From: Acidithiobacillus concretivorus
Lineage (GTDB): Bacteria; Pseudomonadota; Gammaproteobacteria; Acidithiobacillales; Acidithiobacillaceae
Assembly (NCBI RefSeq): GCF_018853445.1
Contig: NZ_JABELD010000075.1
Coordinates: 1-52,320 of the forward strand
Reading direction: 5' to 3'
Length of the DNA: 52,320 nucleotides
Shown: piece after piece, positions 15,353 to 23,825 of the stretch
Position numbering within the stretch: the stretch's first letter is position 1
Layout of the letters: each line of letters starts with the position of its first letter
Made by a program: the position numbers and the translations under genes
Notes under the pieces: model-generated
What the model saw: only the letters and a program-made list of their open reading frames with translations
The model's database searches: none
Told to the model about the DNA's origin: nothing

Positions 15353-15832
15353 ATGGAAACTCGGGCAATAGATTGGTGGGTCGGCATATTCGTACTGCTG
15401 GGCATTGCAGCGTTGGTGGTGCTGGCATTACGGGTAGGGAATCTTTCCGGCTTTGCCTATGATAGTGGTTATGTACTGCATGCCGATTTTACCAATGTAG
15501 GCAGTTTGAAGACCCGCAGCCCGGTTAAAATCGGTGGCGTCACTATTGGCGAAGTCACCCATATTGGTATGAATCCGAAAACCTACATGGCCAATGTGAC
15601 CATGCGCATCGAACCGTCCATCAAGCTGCCGATTGATACGGGCGCCTCAATTTATACCCAGGGACTGTTGGGTGAGCAGTATATTGCCATTCAGCCGGGT
15701 GGCATGCCGCAGAATTTCAAGTCCGGCGCGACCATCACCCTGACTCAGGGGGCAGTTAATATTGATCAGATGATTGGTCAGATGGTGTTCAACAAGGCTG
15801 CAGGAAGTAGCAAGTCGTCAGGAAGTCAATAA
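15353..15832 (+). CDS. mlaD: Phospholipid transport substrate-binding protein MlaD (MCE domain)
   Basis: 159 aa from ATG 15353 with AGGAAG before it. The longer frame begins inside mlaE. An N-terminal membrane anchor (WWVGIFVLLGIAALVVLAL, about 6-25) is followed by the MCE domain: FTNVGSLKTRSPVKIGGVTIGEV is represented by NVGSLKTRSPVKIGGV, then the hydrophobic pore loop region TQGLLGEQYIAIQPGG. It forms a hexameric ring on the periplasmic face of MlaFE. Confidence 0.94.
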   Translation: METRAIDWWVGIFVLLGIAALVVLALRVGNLSGFAYDSGYVLHADFTNVGSLKTRSPVKIGGVTIGEVTHIGMNPKTYMANVTMRIEPSIKLPIDTGASIYTQGLLGEQYIAIQPGGMPQNFKSGATITLTQGAVNIDQMIGQMVFNKAAGSSKSSGSQ

Positions 15833-15844
15833 GGAGAAATTTTG

Positions 15845-16486
15845 ATGCGTCAGATCAGCTGGATTGCGCTGTTATGTTTGATTTTCGCCTGGACTGTGCC
15901 GGCCAGTGCCACGGATGCCCCCAACGCTCAGGGTGCCGTCACCGTGGTCCATGAGCTCACCAATAATGTGTTGAAGGTGCTGCGTACCAACAAGGGTAAA
16001 CCCATAACTCCGGCTGTCAAAAAGCAGGTGGCTGATATTGTGCTGCCGCATATGGACTTCACCACCATGTCCCAATATGTCATGGCGCAGTACTGGCGGC
16101 AGATGAATCCCGCGCAGCAGAAAGAATTTGTAGTCCTTTTCAAGGATCTGCTGGTGCGTACCTACAGTAATGCGCTGAATCATTATCATGGTCAGACGGT
16201 AAAAATCACGGGTAGCCAGCAGGTTTCCCAGGACCCGCCCGTGGCCCAGGTCAATATGGTTATTCGCCAAGCCGATGGTGGTCCGGATATTCCAGTCATT
16301 TATGCCCTGCTCTACACCGATCATACCTGGCGGATATATAACACCTACATTGATGGTGTAAGTATGGTGTTGAATTATCGACAGAGTTTCGGGCAGATAG
16401 CTTCCAGTCGCGGAATCCCCGCCTTGCTCCAGCAAATGACCGAGAAGGATGCGACTGAAAAAAGTTCCGGGAAGCAGCCCGCTTGA
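15845..16486 (+). CDS. mlaC: Periplasmic phospholipid-binding protein MlaC (Ttg2D)
   Basis: 213 aa from ATG 15845, with AAGGAGAAA ahead. An upstream TTG is in frame but less likely. A signal peptide is cleaved after ASA (residue about 22). The MlaC fold follows: VLPHMDFTTMSQYVMAQYWR, QQKEFVVLFKDLLVRTYSNAL (landmarks FTTMSQYVM and FKDLLVRTY) and DGVSMVLNYRQSF. It carries phospholipid across the periplasm to MlaD. The MlaA outer-membrane partner is not encoded nearby. Confidence 0.94.
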   Translation: MRQISWIALLCLIFAWTVPASATDAPNAQGAVTVVHELTNNVLKVLRTNKGKPITPAVKKQVADIVLPHMDFTTMSQYVMAQYWRQMNPAQQKEFVVLFKDLLVRTYSNALNHYHGQTVKITGSQQVSQDPPVAQVNMVIRQADGGPDIPVIYALLYTDHTWRIYNTYIDGVSMVLNYRQSFGQIASSRGIPALLQQMTEKDATEKSSGKQPA

Positions 16487-16800
16487 GTCCGGGAGCTAAC
16501 TGGCAGCGCCGAGAAGTCGATGGGCAGACCCGACTATTCCTGCTGGGAGACTGGCGAGTCGCGCGTTTGGACGGACTGCTCAAAGGCTTTGACTGGAGCC
16601 GGGAAGGTCAAGCCTGTGCGGTAGTTGCTTTGAATGAGCTTGAGGCCGGAGACAGTGCCACGCTGGCCTTGCTGATGGAATGGACTCAGGCCCAGGCTAC
16701 CAAAGGGGTGGCTTTGCAAATTTGCGGAATGTCGCAACCGTTGCAGGAGCTGGTGGCCCTTTATCGTTTGCAGGATATGCTACGCATCTGCCATGAGTGA
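16483..16800 (+). CDS. mlaB: STAS-domain protein MlaB
   Basis: 105 aa. The start is TTG 16483, overlapping the mlaC stop (TTGA), which implies coupled translation. The short STAS fold shows LFLLGDWRVARLDGLL, AVVALNELEAGDSATLALLMEW and VALQICGMSQPLQELVALY, the last given by ICGMSQPLQEL. MlaB binds MlaF and is needed for its assembly. Identification rests mainly on fold pattern and position. Confidence 0.85.
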   Translation: MSPGANWQRREVDGQTRLFLLGDWRVARLDGLLKGFDWSREGQACAVVALNELEAGDSATLALLMEWTQAQATKGVALQICGMSQPLQELVALYRLQDMLRICHE

Positions 16801-17713
16801 TTGTCCCGCTATTCACATTCAGGGCTTACGTAAAGCCTACCAAAGCGGGCATCTGGCCCTGGCCGGTGTGGATCTGGATATTCATGCCGGTGAGTTTTTT
16901 GGTCTGCTGGGCCCCAATGGGGCGGGTAAGTCATCGCTCATCAATATTCTTGCCGGTGTGGTCCGCCGCTCCAGTGGTGTAGCGGAAATTTTCGGGTTCG
17001 ATGTCGAAAGAGATTTTCGTCGAACCCGGCAATTGCTGGGGGTGGTTCCTCAGGAACTGGCTTATGATCCCTTTTTTACCGTACGTGAATTTTTGCGTAT
17101 GCAATCCGGTTATTTTGGCCTGCGCCACAATGATGACTGGATTGATGAGCTCATGGCAGAACTGGATCTGGCAGACAAGGCCAATGCCAATCTGCGGAAT
17201 TTATCCGGGGGCATGAAACGGCGGGTGCTGATTGCCCAGGCACTGGTACATCGGCCACCGGTAGTGGTGCTGGACGAGCCGACTGCAGGCGTGGATGTGG
17301 AGTTGCGCCAGGGACTCTGGCAGTTCATTCGACGCTACAATGCCGAAGGCCGAACGGTCATTCTAACCACTCATTATCTGGAAGAAGCCGAGGAGTTGTG
17401 CGAACGTATTGCCATCCTGCAACAGGGAAAAATTGTCGCCCTCGACAGAAAAGAGAATTTGTTGAGTGCGGCAAGTTGGCGAATCCTGAAAGTGACTTTT
17501 GATCATGATCCCGGAGAACTGGGCCCGGCGCTGGAGGATTTGCTAACTGGGGCTAGTGAAAATATCCGGGTATTTCGCATTGATGCTCAGTGCAATCCTC
17601 TGGGTGCAATCCTCGCCCAGTTGCAGCAGTTGCCTGCACAAATTCTCGATCTGCATTTGCAAGAACCACGTCTGGAGGATGCTTTTACCGACATCCTTGG
17701 ACAGATGCGCTAA
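16793..17713 (+). CDS. ABC-2 type transporter ATP-binding protein (YadG-like)
   Basis: 306 aa. Walker A GPNGAGKSS, Q-loop VVPQELAYDPFF, signature LSGGMKRR, Walker B VVVLDEPTAGVD and the switch His in LTTHYLEEAEELC. The long C-terminal extension (from about 215) is typical of the ABC-2 drug/polysaccharide group. It starts inside the mlaB stop region (8-base overlap). Such ATPases are usually followed by a permease gene, but here the next gene encodes an S4 protein, so the partner must lie elsewhere or be lost. Confidence 0.92.
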   Translation: MSDCPAIHIQGLRKAYQSGHLALAGVDLDIHAGEFFGLLGPNGAGKSSLINILAGVVRRSSGVAEIFGFDVERDFRRTRQLLGVVPQELAYDPFFTVREFLRMQSGYFGLRHNDDWIDELMAELDLADKANANLRNLSGGMKRRVLIAQALVHRPPVVVLDEPTAGVDVELRQGLWQFIRRYNAEGRTVILTTHYLEEAEELCERIAILQQGKIVALDRKENLLSAASWRILKVTFDHDPGELGPALEDLLTGASENIRVFRIDAQCNPLGAILAQLQQLPAQILDLHLQEPRLEDAFTDILGQMR

Positions 17714-17727
17714 AAGGCTCTACTTCA

Positions 17728-17979
17728 GTGCGCCTGGATTTATTTCTGAAAATGTCGCGACTTATCAAGCGCCGCAGTCTGGCCAAGGAAATCTGTGATG
17801 CGGGTTGTGTGCAAATCAATGGGCGGATTGCCAAGGCCGGGGCAGAAGTAAAGCCGGGGGATGTACTGACCGTGGATATTCGTGATCGTTTGCTGCGGGC
17901 GCGGATATTGCGCTTACCTCAGCGTGTGGAAGGACCAGAGCGCATCGTTGAAATGCTGTCAGAGGAATCCGGGTTATGA
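17728..17979 (+). CDS. S4-domain RNA-binding protein, RqcP/Hsp15-like
   Basis: 83 aa from GTG 17728, where the protein begins VRLDLFLKMSRLIKRRSLAKE, the usual S4 start (consensus MRLDKFLK..RLIKRR). The S4 motif goes on with CDAGCVQINGRIAKAGAEVKPGD (core VQINGRIAKAG). Proteins of this size bind rRNA or tRNA on stalled 50S subunits (RqcP in Bacillus, Hsp15 in enterobacteria). The likeness is closer to the RqcP type. The 3' end overlaps pdxA by 4 bases. ATG 17752 would remove part of the S4 fold and is rejected. Confidence 0.85.
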   Translation: MRLDLFLKMSRLIKRRSLAKEICDAGCVQINGRIAKAGAEVKPGDVLTVDIRDRLLRARILRLPQRVEGPERIVEMLSEESGL

Positions 17980-18977
17980 ATACATTGTCGCGTTTGTTGG
18001 TGACCGTTGGGGAGCCTGCCGGAATTGGTCCGGATATTTGTTTGCAGTTGGCTACTCATCCGCTGCCTGCAGCGGTACTTCTGCTGGGAGATATACATTG
18101 CCTGCGCAGCCGGGCGACGATATTAGGGTTGCCTGTGCGTCTTGAACCCTGGCAGGAAGGGGATCCATGGCCTGAGCTTGAGCCCGGTATTCTGCGGGTG
18201 CTGGATATACCCCTGCTGCACAGTTGCCGGCCGGGGCATCTGGATCCTGCCAATGCTCCGGCAGTGTTGCGCAGTCTGGACAAGGCTCTGGATTTGCTGC
18301 GCGTGGGGCTGGCGGACGCTCTGGTTACTGCGCCTGTGCACAAGGGAGTCATCAATGACGCGGGTATTCCCTTTACGGGGCATACCGAATACCTCGCTGG
18401 ATCCTGTGGGCAAAGTGAGGTAGTGATGCTCCTGGCCGGGCGCGGGTTGCGGGTTGCTCTGGCTACCACCCATCTACCTTTGGCCGCAGTGCCAACCGCC
18501 ATTACCCGGAGTGGTCTGGAACGGACCCTGCGGATTCTGCAGGCTTCCCTGATCCAGGATTTTGCCCTGGCTGCGCCCCGTATCATGGTCGCGGGTTTAA
18601 ATCCTCACGCCGGTGAGGGTGGACATCTGGGACACGAAGAAACTGACATCATTATCCCGGTTATTCATGCCCTGCAACAGGAAGGTATGCGGGTTTCGGG
18701 CCCCTGGCCGGCAGATACTTTATTTACTCCCCGCTTGCTGGAGGACGCCGACGCGGTTTTGGCCATGTATCATGATCAGGGGTTGCCGGTGCTGAAATAT
18801 CATGCGTTTGGTGAGGCCGTGAATATTACCCTGGGTTTACCTATTGTGCGCACCAGTGTAGACCATGGTACGGCCCTGGATGTGGCGGGCACGGGGCGAG
18901 CGCAAGGAGAAAGTCTCCTCCATGCACTTGATGCTGCCGCAGAAATTGTCCGGAACCGGCATATGAACCTGCCCTGA
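17976..18977 (+). CDS. pdxA: 4-hydroxythreonine-4-phosphate dehydrogenase PdxA
   Basis: 333 aa. It oxidises 4-phosphohydroxy-L-threonine in the pyridoxal phosphate pathway. Motifs: VTVGEPAGIGPDI at the N-terminus, TAPVHKGVINDAG, FTGHTEYLA, the metal-binding histidines in GLNPHAGEGGHLGHEE and MYHDQGLPVLKYH, and RTSVDHGTALD. It is the last gene of a run of eight overlapping or closely spaced genes from mlaF. In many proteobacteria ksgA follows pdxA directly, but here an HNH gene on the other strand intervenes. Confidence 0.96.
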   Translation: MNTLSRLLVTVGEPAGIGPDICLQLATHPLPAAVLLLGDIHCLRSRATILGLPVRLEPWQEGDPWPELEPGILRVLDIPLLHSCRPGHLDPANAPAVLRSLDKALDLLRVGLADALVTAPVHKGVINDAGIPFTGHTEYLAGSCGQSEVVMLLAGRGLRVALATTHLPLAAVPTAITRSGLERTLRILQASLIQDFALAAPRIMVAGLNPHAGEGGHLGHEETDIIIPVIHALQQEGMRVSGPWPADTLFTPRLLEDADAVLAMYHDQGLPVLKYHAFGEAVNITLGLPIVRTSVDHGTALDVAGTGRAQGESLLHALDAAAEIVRNRHMNLP

Positions 18978-19012
18978 TGGAGAAGCTGGTTCAGGTCGAA
19001 AACAACAAGCGC

Positions 19013-19567
19013 TTAGCCTATCCGGCTGCGTCCTTCGGGCACTTGAGCCAGCAGGAACTCCATCTGGTCGGCGAGAATACGGCGATTGCTGAGCAACAGA
19101 TATTCCGCCCAGGTCGGCGTAAAAGGCACCGCCAGCAAGGGCATGTGCGCCTCGTCCGGAGTGCGGTCGTCCTTGCGACTGTTACAGCTGCGGCAGGCCG
19201 TCACCACATTGGTCCAGATATCCCGGCCCTTGCGAGAAATGGGAATAATATGGTCACGGGTCAGTTCGCGCACCGGATAATGTTTGCCACAGTACATGCA
19301 GAGATGATGATCGCGGTGAAACAGGGTTTGATTGGAGAGGGCGGGAGGCCTGATTTTGCCAAGATGCCGACCGCGTACGGCAATGACCGGATGAATGTCG
19401 AGCTGGGAATGAATGCCACTGCGCCGGCATACGCCACCGTGGGCAGTGAAAAAAGGATTCCCGAGGGTCCAGGCCACATTACCCCGGACATAATGGGCGG
19501 CGGCTTCTTCCCAGGTTTCCCAGGCCATGGGACGACCACCGACGTCAAGACGAAGCACGAGGTGCAT
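19013..19567 (-). CDS. HNH endonuclease family protein
   Basis: 184 aa from ATG 19567 (MHLVLRLDVGG). An ATG 18 bases upstream is possible. The zinc-finger HNH module is CMYCGKHYPVRELTRDHIIPISRKG followed by NVVTACRSCNSRK; landmarks are CMYC, the DHIIP histidine pair, the Asn of WTNVV and CRSC. The N-terminal half has a conserved look (PVIAVRGRHL) found in chromosomal, stand-alone HNH proteins of many proteobacteria, whose role is unclear. No toxin, phage or restriction partner is adjacent. It is convergent with pdxA and divergent from ksgA. Confidence 0.88.
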   Translation of the reverse strand: MHLVLRLDVGGRPMAWETWEEAAAHYVRGNVAWTLGNPFFTAHGGVCRRSGIHSQLDIHPVIAVRGRHLGKIRPPALSNQTLFHRDHHLCMYCGKHYPVRELTRDHIIPISRKGRDIWTNVVTACRSCNSRKDDRTPDEAHMPLLAVPFTPTWAEYLLLSNRRILADQMEFLLAQVPEGRSRIG

Positions 19568-19629
19568 GGGCTTTCCGTTTCGCATCGCCTGCTAGAGGCG
19601 TCACCCAAATATAGCATGAAGCGAGGTGA

Positions 19630-20454
19630 ATGATGCAAGAGGGAACCTTGCCGGTAGCTAAAAAACGTTTTGGACAGAATTTTCTGGTGCAACCCTATAT
19701 TGTGGAACGCATCATGGATGCTCTTCGCCCGGATCGGCAGGATGTTCTGCTGGAAATCGGGCCGGGTCCGGGAGCGCTGACCCAAAAGTTGCTCCAGGTA
19801 CTGGATCATTTGACGGTGATTGAACTGGATCGGGACATGATCCCCGGCCTTGAGGCTCTGGCGTCCTCCGGGCAAATGACGATCATGCAGGCCGATGCCC
19901 TGAAGGTGGATTTTGCCCGTTTGAGTGATAGCGACAAGCAGCTGCGGGTGGTGGGTAATCTTCCCTACAACGTGGCAACCCCTATTATTTTTCATATTCT
20001 GGAGTCGGTAGGGCAGATTCAGGATATGCACTTCATGTTGCAAAAGGAGGTCGTCGAACGCATGGTGGCGGCCCCCGGGAGCAAAACTTATGGTAGATTA
20101 TCGGTGATGATTCAGGCTTGGTGTGAAGTAGAGTCCCTGTTTACAGTAGGCCCGGGGAATTTTTTTCCGGCACCCAAGGTGGATTCAGCCTTCATGCGTT
20201 TGCTACCCTATAAGCCAGTTTTGCTGACCGATTGTCTGCGCCCGGTTTTTGCCCGGATTGTTACCAGCAGTTTTGCGCAGCGCCGCAAGACCATCGCCAA
20301 TAATTTACGCGGTATTTTCAATGCGGAGCAGTTACGGGCGCTGGACATTGATCCGTCCTGTCGTGCGGAAACACTGGATCAGGCTGCCTTTTTTCGCCTC
20401 GCCGAGGCTTTTGCTGAACAAGGAACCCAAGATGAATCATGTAGAAGTGGTTGA
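19630..20454 (+). CDS. ksgA: 16S rRNA (adenine1518/1519-N6) dimethyltransferase KsgA
   Basis: 274 aa. It dimethylates two adjacent adenines near the 3' end of 16S rRNA late in 30S assembly. Motifs: KKRFGQNFLV at the N-terminus, the AdoMet-binding EIGPGPGALTQKLL, the acidic VIELDRDM, the catalytic NLPYNVATPI and the C-terminal rRNA-binding region with SFAQRRKTIANNL. It starts ATGATG after GAGGTG. The 3' end overlaps the YbjN gene by 23 bases. Confidence 0.96.
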   Translation: MMQEGTLPVAKKRFGQNFLVQPYIVERIMDALRPDRQDVLLEIGPGPGALTQKLLQVLDHLTVIELDRDMIPGLEALASSGQMTIMQADALKVDFARLSDSDKQLRVVGNLPYNVATPIIFHILESVGQIQDMHFMLQKEVVERMVAAPGSKTYGRLSVMIQAWCEVESLFTVGPGNFFPAPKVDSAFMRLLPYKPVLLTDCLRPVFARIVTSSFAQRRKTIANNLRGIFNAEQLRALDIDPSCRAETLDQAAFFRLAEAFAEQGTQDESCRSG

Positions 20455-20899
20455 AAAACTGTTTATGGAACTGGAGTGGGAAGCCAAAATGCTTCCAGAT
20501 TACCCGGTTATGACCTGTGCGCTGCAGGTACCCAATGGCACTCTGGATATTTTCTGTCATGTTCATGCAGATCGTGAGCGCATCCTGTTTTATTTGCGTC
20601 CACAAAATCTGGATATTACTGCGGGCAAACGATTGGCGGTGGCCGAATTTGTGACCCGTGCCAACTATGGCTTGTCTCTGGGTAATTTCGAGCTGGATAT
20701 GGAAGATGGTGAACTTAATTTCAAGACGATTTTGCAGGCCCCGGCAGCAGTATTATCTACGGCCTTGTTGCGTCCCTACTTGTTGTTGGGTGTGGAAACC
20801 ATAAATCATTATCTGCCCGGACTAGGCAAGGTACTGGCCGATCAGGAAACTCCCGCCGCAGCCATCAAGGCGCTGGAGACTGGGACAGCGGTGCATTAG
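20432..20899 (+). CDS. YbjN-domain protein
   Basis: 155 aa from ATG 20432 (MNHVEVVEKLFMELEWE). The longer open frame runs through ksgA in another phase and is not used. The alternating alpha-beta pattern (LQVPNGTLDIFCHVHADRERILFYLR, VAEFVTRANYGLSLGNFELDMEDGELNFK; key strands given as DIFCHV, ILFYLR and GNFELDM) is that of the YbjN fold, related to type III secretion chaperones. The family's role is poorly defined. Its last 35 bases overlap the convergent SPOR gene. Confidence 0.85.
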   Translation: MNHVEVVEKLFMELEWEAKMLPDYPVMTCALQVPNGTLDIFCHVHADRERILFYLRPQNLDITAGKRLAVAEFVTRANYGLSLGNFELDMEDGELNFKTILQAPAAVLSTALLRPYLLLGVETINHYLPGLGKVLADQETPAAAIKALETGTAVH

Positions 20900-21728
20900 T
20901 TGCAGCACCGATGATGCCGTTGCCAATCAGCAAAGGGGTGATGCCCATGCCGCGAATTTTGGCGAGGGTGGGTTGGGCCCCGGCCAAAGAATCAAAGGTT
21001 TGGGTTTGCAGGCGATACAGCGTGTTACTGCCATTACCATCCACTTTGGTCATTCTGGTGCTGACGCCCAATAGTGCCAGGCGGTCACGGAGCACGACGG
21101 CGGCGGCCCGATTCGTAAATGCACCCACCTGAATAGTTACCGGCTGATGTACAGCTATGGCAGCAGCACTGTTGGTGCTTGCAGAAGGAATGCCCGGACC
21201 ACTGCCGAGAATGTCAGCGGGTATATCGACATGCATTTTCGGCAGGATCTGATAAAAGTTGAAATCCACGCCGCTGCGTGTGGAAGCAGCAGCGGCCGTT
21301 GACTGGGTGCTGGTGGTGCTGGCTACTGTCCCGTTTTTGCTGTTGCTGGTGCTGGAGACGGGGGCAGCGGAGGACGCGATGGCCGTAGCCAGCGCCATGG
21401 AACTGGTGCTCGATGCGTTGTCCCCTGTTGCAGACTTGGCACTACTGCTGGCTGATGCGGCAGTGCTGCCTGAATTTTTCGACAGCAGCCCCAGTTTGCC
21501 GGTGTTGATGGGTAATTGCGCGATCCACCACCACACCAGGGCACTGAGCAGCAGAATGATAATGAGCAATATCCAGGGCCAGCGTCTGGGGCCTCGACCT
21601 TCGGCAGAATGCAGTGCTTCCTGCTCTTCCTCCAGTTCGGGTTCGGGCTCCCTCGGCCTCCGGGGTGGAGGCGCCGGGCGCTGCTCTCCGGAAGGTGGGC
21701 GGCTGGTCTGGTTTTTATAATCACGCAT
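20865..21728 (-). CDS. SPOR-domain membrane protein
   Basis: 287 aa. A Pro/Arg/Glu-rich cytoplasmic head (1-50), one membrane helix (WPWILLIIILLLSALVWWWIA trimmed to ILLIIILLLSALVWWW, about 51-70), a Ser/Ala/Thr-rich low-complexity linker (85-150) and a C-terminal SPOR domain (about 210-285; VTIQVGAFTNRAAAVVLRDRL, RLQTQTFDS, GMGITPLLI). SPOR domains bind denuded peptidoglycan at the division septum. It lies 6 bases after argS, a classic pairing in beta/gamma genomes, and is FtsN-like in build. Confidence 0.92.
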   Translation of the reverse strand: MRDYKNQTSRPPSGEQRPAPPPRRPREPEPELEEEQEALHSAEGRGPRRWPWILLIIILLLSALVWWWIAQLPINTGKLGLLSKNSGSTAASASSSAKSATGDNASSTSSMALATAIASSAAPVSSTSNSKNGTVASTTSTQSTAAAASTRSGVDFNFYQILPKMHVDIPADILGSGPGIPSASTNSAAAIAVHQPVTIQVGAFTNRAAAVVLRDRLALLGVSTRMTKVDGNGSNTLYRLQTQTFDSLAGAQPTLAKIRGMGITPLLIGNGIIGAATNAPLSQSPAP

Positions 21729-21734
21729 GACGGT

Positions 21735-23474
21735 TTACATCTGCTCCGGTGCCGAGACCCCAAGCAGTTTCAAGCCATTGGCAATGGTCTGGGCGACCCC
21801 TTTGCAAAGCGTTAGGCGGGCGTGGCGCAGGGATGCTTCTTCCACCAGAATCTTGGTGGAGTTGTAATAAGTGTGAAAAGCGGCGGCCAGATCGCGCAGA
21901 TAAAAAGCAATCTGATGCGGTTCCCGATCCCGGGCGGCGCTGTGCACGACTTCCGGAAAGCGCCATAGTGCATCGGCCAGAGCCAGCTCGCGGGAATCTT
22001 GCAGACAATCCAGTGCGCGCTCATTCTCTGCAGGAAGACTCAAGCCTTTTTCTGTAGCCTGGCGGAGCATGGAGTAAACCCGGGCATGGGCATACTGGAT
22101 ATAAAATACCGGATTTTCTTCCGAGTGCTTTTTGGCCAGATCCAGATCAAAGTCGAGGTGCTGATCAGCACGGCGCAGCACATAAAAAAAGCGGGCGGCA
22201 TCATTACCCACTTCTTCGCGCAGTTCGCGCAGGGTGACAAATTCTCCGGCACGGGTGGACATGGATACTTTTTCCGCACCGCGATAAAGAATGGCAAACT
22301 GGACCAGTACGACTTCCAGCTTTTCGTCATCCAGTGCCAGTGCCTGAAGTGCTGCCTTGACGCGAGGAACGTAGCCGTGATGATCGGCTCCCCACATATC
22401 CACAACATGCGTGAAACCACGGGCAAATTTTTCGGCATGGTAAGCCACATCTGAGGCAAAGTAGGTGTACGCACCGTTTTCACGACGCAAAACCCGGTCC
22501 TTGTCATCGCCAAATGTGGTTGACCGGAACCAGAGCGCGCCATCCTGAATGTAGCAATGTCCAGCAGCTTCCAGTTCGGCTGTCGCCCGATCTACGGCCC
22601 CGGAATCGACCAGTTGCCGTTCTGAGTACCAGCGTTCGTAATGCACGCCGAATTGTTCCAGATCATTGCGGATGTCGTTCAGGATTTCATCGAGCCCGGC
22701 ACTGTGCAACACGCGGTAATCATTCCCCAGGCTTTGCTTGAGGTGGGCGATCAGTGCGTCCACAGCCGCATCAGCGTCTTTCATGGCGGGCAGGTTGGGG
22801 ATGCTGGCAGCGGCATGCTCCATACGGTCGCCACATTGCACGCGTAACTGTGCCGCAATTTCGCGCACATAAGCGCCGCGATAGCTATTGTCCGGGAAGG
22901 GCCAGGGGAGCAGCCCGGCTGCTTCGAGATAGCGCATGTATACACTGGCGGCCAGAATATCCATCTGTCGACCGGCATCATTCACGTAATATTCACAGAA
23001 AATATCATACCCATTGAAGCGCAAAATATTGGCCAGGCTTGCGCCGTAGGCAGCGCCACGACCGTGCCCGACATGAAGAGGACCGGTTGGATTGGCCGAA
23101 ACAAATTCCAGTTGCAGCTTTTGTTGCCCGCCCCGTTGGTTGGACCCAAACTGATTTTGTTCGATCTGGATTTTATGGATGACCGCATGAAAAGCGGCAG
23201 GGCTCAGGAAAAAATTGATAAACCCCGGTCCGGCAATTTCCGTACGAACTATCCACGAGCTGGCGGGCAAGGCCGCGATAATGGCGTCGGCCAGGTCACG
23301 GGGTTTACGTCCGGCCTTTTTGGCGAGAAGCAGGGCGATATTGCTGGCCAGATGGCCGTGCTCCACCTGCTTGGGGCGATCCAGTTCGAGCTGAGCCGGA
23401 ACTTCCGGAATGACGCCTTGCTGCAGCAGGTCGTTGAGGGCCTCTTGCAGGGGCTGGAGAACAAATGCTTTCAC
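21735..23474 (-). CDS. argS: Arginyl-tRNA synthetase
   Basis: 579 aa, normal length. The N-terminal additional domain is followed by the class I signature HVGH in [17 protein letters not shown], the [11 protein letters not shown] region, a KMSKS-like [14 protein letters not shown], and the C-terminal all-helix anticodon domain ending [11 protein letters not shown]. It charges tRNA-Arg. The lysine normally ending KMSKS is replaced (VSMST), as in many ArgRS. A well-spaced upstream region holds repeat copy 3. Confidence 0.97.
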   Translation of the reverse strand: MKAFVLQPLQEALNDLLQQGVIPEVPAQLELDRPKQVEHGHLASNIALLLAKKAGRKPRDLADAIIAALPASSWIVRTEIAGPGFINFFLSPAAFHAVIHKIQIEQNQFGSNQRGGQQKLQLEFVSANPTGPLHVGHGRGAAYGASLANILRFNGYDIFCEYYVNDAGRQMDILAASVYMRYLEAAGLLPWPFPDNSYRGAYVREIAAQLRVQCGDRMEHAAASIPNLPAMKDADAAVDALIAHLKQSLGNDYRVLHSAGLDEILNDIRNDLEQFGVHYERWYSERQLVDSGAVDRATAELEAAGHCYIQDGALWFRSTTFGDDKDRVLRRENGAYTYFASDVAYHAEKFARGFTHVVDMWGADHHGYVPRVKAALQALALDDEKLEVVLVQFAILYRGAEKVSMSTRAGEFVTLRELREEVGNDAARFFYVLRRADQHLDFDLDLAKKHSEENPVFYIQYAHARVYSMLRQATEKGLSLPAENERALDCLQDSRELALADALWRFPEVVHSAARDREPHQIAFYLRDLAAAFHTYYNSTKILVEEASLRHARLTLCKGVAQTIANGLKLLGVSAPEQM

Positions 23475-23589
23475 GGGGCTACCTTATCCAGTCAATTTTT
23501 GCTTTAGTGTAACTGATGTGGACGCTTTGCGGCAGGGGTTGTTGTATGTTTGTCACGGCGTTCGTTCTGATAGAATACGTATAATCCTG

Positions 23590-23779
23590 AAAACGGCAGT
23601 GGGGCTGGGGGCTTTGCCGCGACTTTGGCCCGCGCCGTTGTTGTTCTTGGTGAAATCCTGCGCCCGTCAGGAGAGCTGTTTGAGCCCAAAGGGCGAGTTC
23701 TCTCCTGACAGCAGGATGAGCCTTAGAACAACAGGCAAGGGACGTTGGAGCAAAAAGCCCCCAGCCCCACTGCCGTTTT
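23590..23779. repeat. Long-palindrome intergenic element, copy 3 (subfamily B)
   Basis: 190 bp in the divergent gap between argS and mscS. The variable arm reads TGGGGCTGGGGGC on the left and GCCCCCAGCCCCA on the right, unlike copies 1 and 2 but perfectly complementary. The stem extends into the flanks as TCCTG (23585-23589) and CAGGA (23780-23784). The core GTCAGGAGAG/CTCTCCTGAC is unchanged and the tip loop is GCCC-aaa-GGGC. Near the inner arm, subfamily B has GGCCCGCGCC where A has GTTTCGAGCC. The element occupies just over half of the 351-base gap and leaves little room for promoters. Confidence 0.93.
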
Positions 23780-23825
23780 CAGGACAAACCCTACCCTTGG
23801 CGGAAAATGGATGGAGAAACTGAAT

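Noticed and set aside
20249-20431. Longer N-terminus for the YbjN protein
   Set aside because: The extra 61 residues are ksgA read in another phase. ATG 20432 gives the normal protein.
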